From: an uncultured Peptococcaceae bacterium
Lineage (GTDB): Bacteria > Bacillota > Peptococcia > Peptococcales > Peptococcaceae
Assembly: GCA_937922955.1 (NCBI GenBank)
Contig: CALAKO010000252.1
Location: 1-14,091 of the forward strand
Direction: 5' to 3'
DNA length: 14,091 bases
Program-made: the position numbers and the translations under genes
In this document: positions 13,696-14,091 of the stretch, in pieces
Layout of the letters: the number at the start of each line of letters is the position of its first letter
Position numbering within the stretch: position 1 is the stretch's first letter
The notes under the pieces: generated by a model
Database searches by the model: none
Seen by the model: the letters and a program-made list of their open reading frames with translations, nothing else
Told to the model about the DNA's origin: nothing

Positions 13696-13724
13696 AGTAT
13701 AACGGATTCATCCGAGTGCGTCAA
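13696..13724 (-). promoter_or_regulatory. Promoter of the DUF695-nrtR-like-pncB operon
   Basis: On the minus strand TTGACG (13719-13724) and TATACT (13696-13701) are exactly 17 bases apart. The predicted start near 13689 gives a leader of about 33 nt before the ATG. It is divergent from the metG promoter; the 81 bp between them (13725-13805) hold no gene, and I see no clear operator apart from a distant AAACGC/GCGTTT pair. Confidence 0.78.
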
Positions 13725-13805
13725 AGAAAGAAACGCAATCGCAACCATTTTACCATTATTTTTCATTATAAAACCTGCCCATTTCCAGCGTTTGGAGTAA
13801 ATTAA

Positions 13806-13834
13806 TTGACAAGCTTTCCTCCCCGTTCTATACT
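13806..13834 (+). promoter_or_regulatory. metG promoter
   Basis: Perfect TTGACA (13806-13811), a 17-base spacer and TATACT (13829-13834), a strong sigma70-type promoter. The predicted start is near 13841, about 80 bases before the metG ATG. Confidence 0.85.
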
Positions 13835-13841
13835 TAATGGT

Positions 13842-13898
13842 GGGCCGGTAGCCGGTCTGTATTTTTGTCATCCGCGTCTGCTTCGGCGGGCGTTTTTT
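13842..13898 (+). promoter_or_regulatory. Short metG leader with two hairpins, the second an intrinsic terminator (attenuator candidate)
   Basis: Hairpin 1 (13842-13858) folds as CCGG/CCGG around TAG plus three outer pairs and is followed by GTATTTTTG. Hairpin 2 pairs CGTCTGC (13875-13881) with GCGGGCG (13886-13892), seven pairs including two G-U, across a TTCG tetraloop, and runs straight into six T (13893-13898). No upstream plus-strand gene needs this terminator, so it lies between the metG promoter and metG. GCCGG in hairpin 1 can alternatively pair with TCGGC in hairpin 2, a possible antiterminator. The leader is far too short for a T-box. Confidence 0.6.
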
Positions 13899-13919
13899 AA
13901 TAACCAGAGGAGGCTTACA

Positions 13920-14091
13920 ATGAGCAACAATACCTTCTATATTACAACCCCTATTTATTATCCAAGTGCCAAGCTCCACATCGGCAATGCGTACAGCACC
14001 GTCTTGGCCGACACCGCTGCTCGCTACAAAAAAATGCGTGGCATTGACACCTTCTTTTTAACCGGCAGTGACGAGCACGGACAAAAGATCC
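13920..14091 (+). CDS. metG: Methionyl-tRNA synthetase, N-terminal fragment (runs off window)
   Basis: First 57 codons of a class I aminoacyl-tRNA synthetase that charges tRNA-Met. The start ATG at 13920-13922 is preceded by a strong AGAGGAGG ribosome binding site. FYITTPIYYPSAKLHIGNAYS contains the class I HIGH-type motif as HIGN (residues 20-23), and FFLTGSDEHGQKI is the standard MetG catalytic-domain segment. The start of the protein is of the short-N-terminus type common in Firmicutes. The zinc-knuckle, KMSKS and anticodon-binding regions lie outside. Expression probably depends on the promoter at 13806 and on passage through the leader terminator. Confidence 0.95.
   Translation, partial: MSNNTFYITTPIYYPSAKLHIGNAYSTVLADTAARYKKMRGIDTFFLTGSDEHGQKI

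Noticed and set aside
13842..13919. T-box riboswitch before metG (GGTGG-like sequence and terminator present)
   Set aside because: The transcript from the predicted promoter is about 60 nt before the terminator, far too short for Stem I, and the T-box consensus is not matched.
1..14091. CRISPR array, tRNA/rRNA genes, phage or defence genes
   Set aside because: No regularly spaced repeats, no tRNA-like cloverleaf sequence and no matching protein families were seen on either strand.

Overview
The window looks like chromosomal DNA of an anaerobic, Firmicutes-like (Bacillota) bacterium of moderate GC. Support: an oxygen-sensitive class III ribonucleotide reductase with its radical-SAM activase, an agr-type GHKL kinase paired with a LytTR regulator, strong AGGAGG-type ribosome binding sites, sigma70-like TTGACA/TATAAT promoters and many U-tailed intrinsic terminators. 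I cannot narrow the lineage further. Almost all genes read on the minus strand; only the transposase and the metG fragment are on the plus strand.

Left region (1-1850, minus): a two-component operon, response regulator first and sensor kinase second, overlapping by ATGA. The kinase runs off the left edge. Next (about 1850-3400, plus) is an IS110-family insertion sequence with one 405-codon DEDD/serine recombinase. It has about 200 nt of structured non-coding DNA ahead of the recombinase, where this family is known to encode a bridge RNA. The element lies between the response regulator and what looks like an orphaned minus-strand promoter at 3420-3448, so it may have separated the two-component operon from its promoter.

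Middle (3480-10320, minus): a stand-alone AEC-type transporter with its own promoter and terminator, then GT-C-like membrane protein -> nrdG -> nrdD -> inositol-monophosphatase-family gene, in transcription order. nrdG ends in an intrinsic terminator whose hairpin contains the -35 box of a well-formed nrdD promoter. Two NrdR-box-like palindromes 43 bp apart lie just upstream. The NrdD protein carries a C-terminal CPNC redoxin domain, which suggests a built-in reductant.

Right (10340-13724, minus): a compact operon of a DUF695/RraB-like protein, a Nudix + winged-helix (NrtR-type) protein and nicotinate phosphoribosyltransferase, i.e. NAD salvage next to a likely NAD-metabolite-sensing regulator. 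It is driven by a good promoter at 13696-13724 and closed by a terminator at 10351-10383. A divergent promoter at 13806-13834 drives metG (methionyl-tRNA synthetase, N-terminus only) through a short leader with two hairpins, the second an intrinsic terminator, which suggests attenuation or a short RNA.

No tRNA, rRNA, CRISPR array or phage gene was seen. The most interesting items are the putative bridge RNA, the overlapping nrdG terminator/nrdD promoter/NrdR control region, the NrdD-redoxin fusion and the terminated metG leader.
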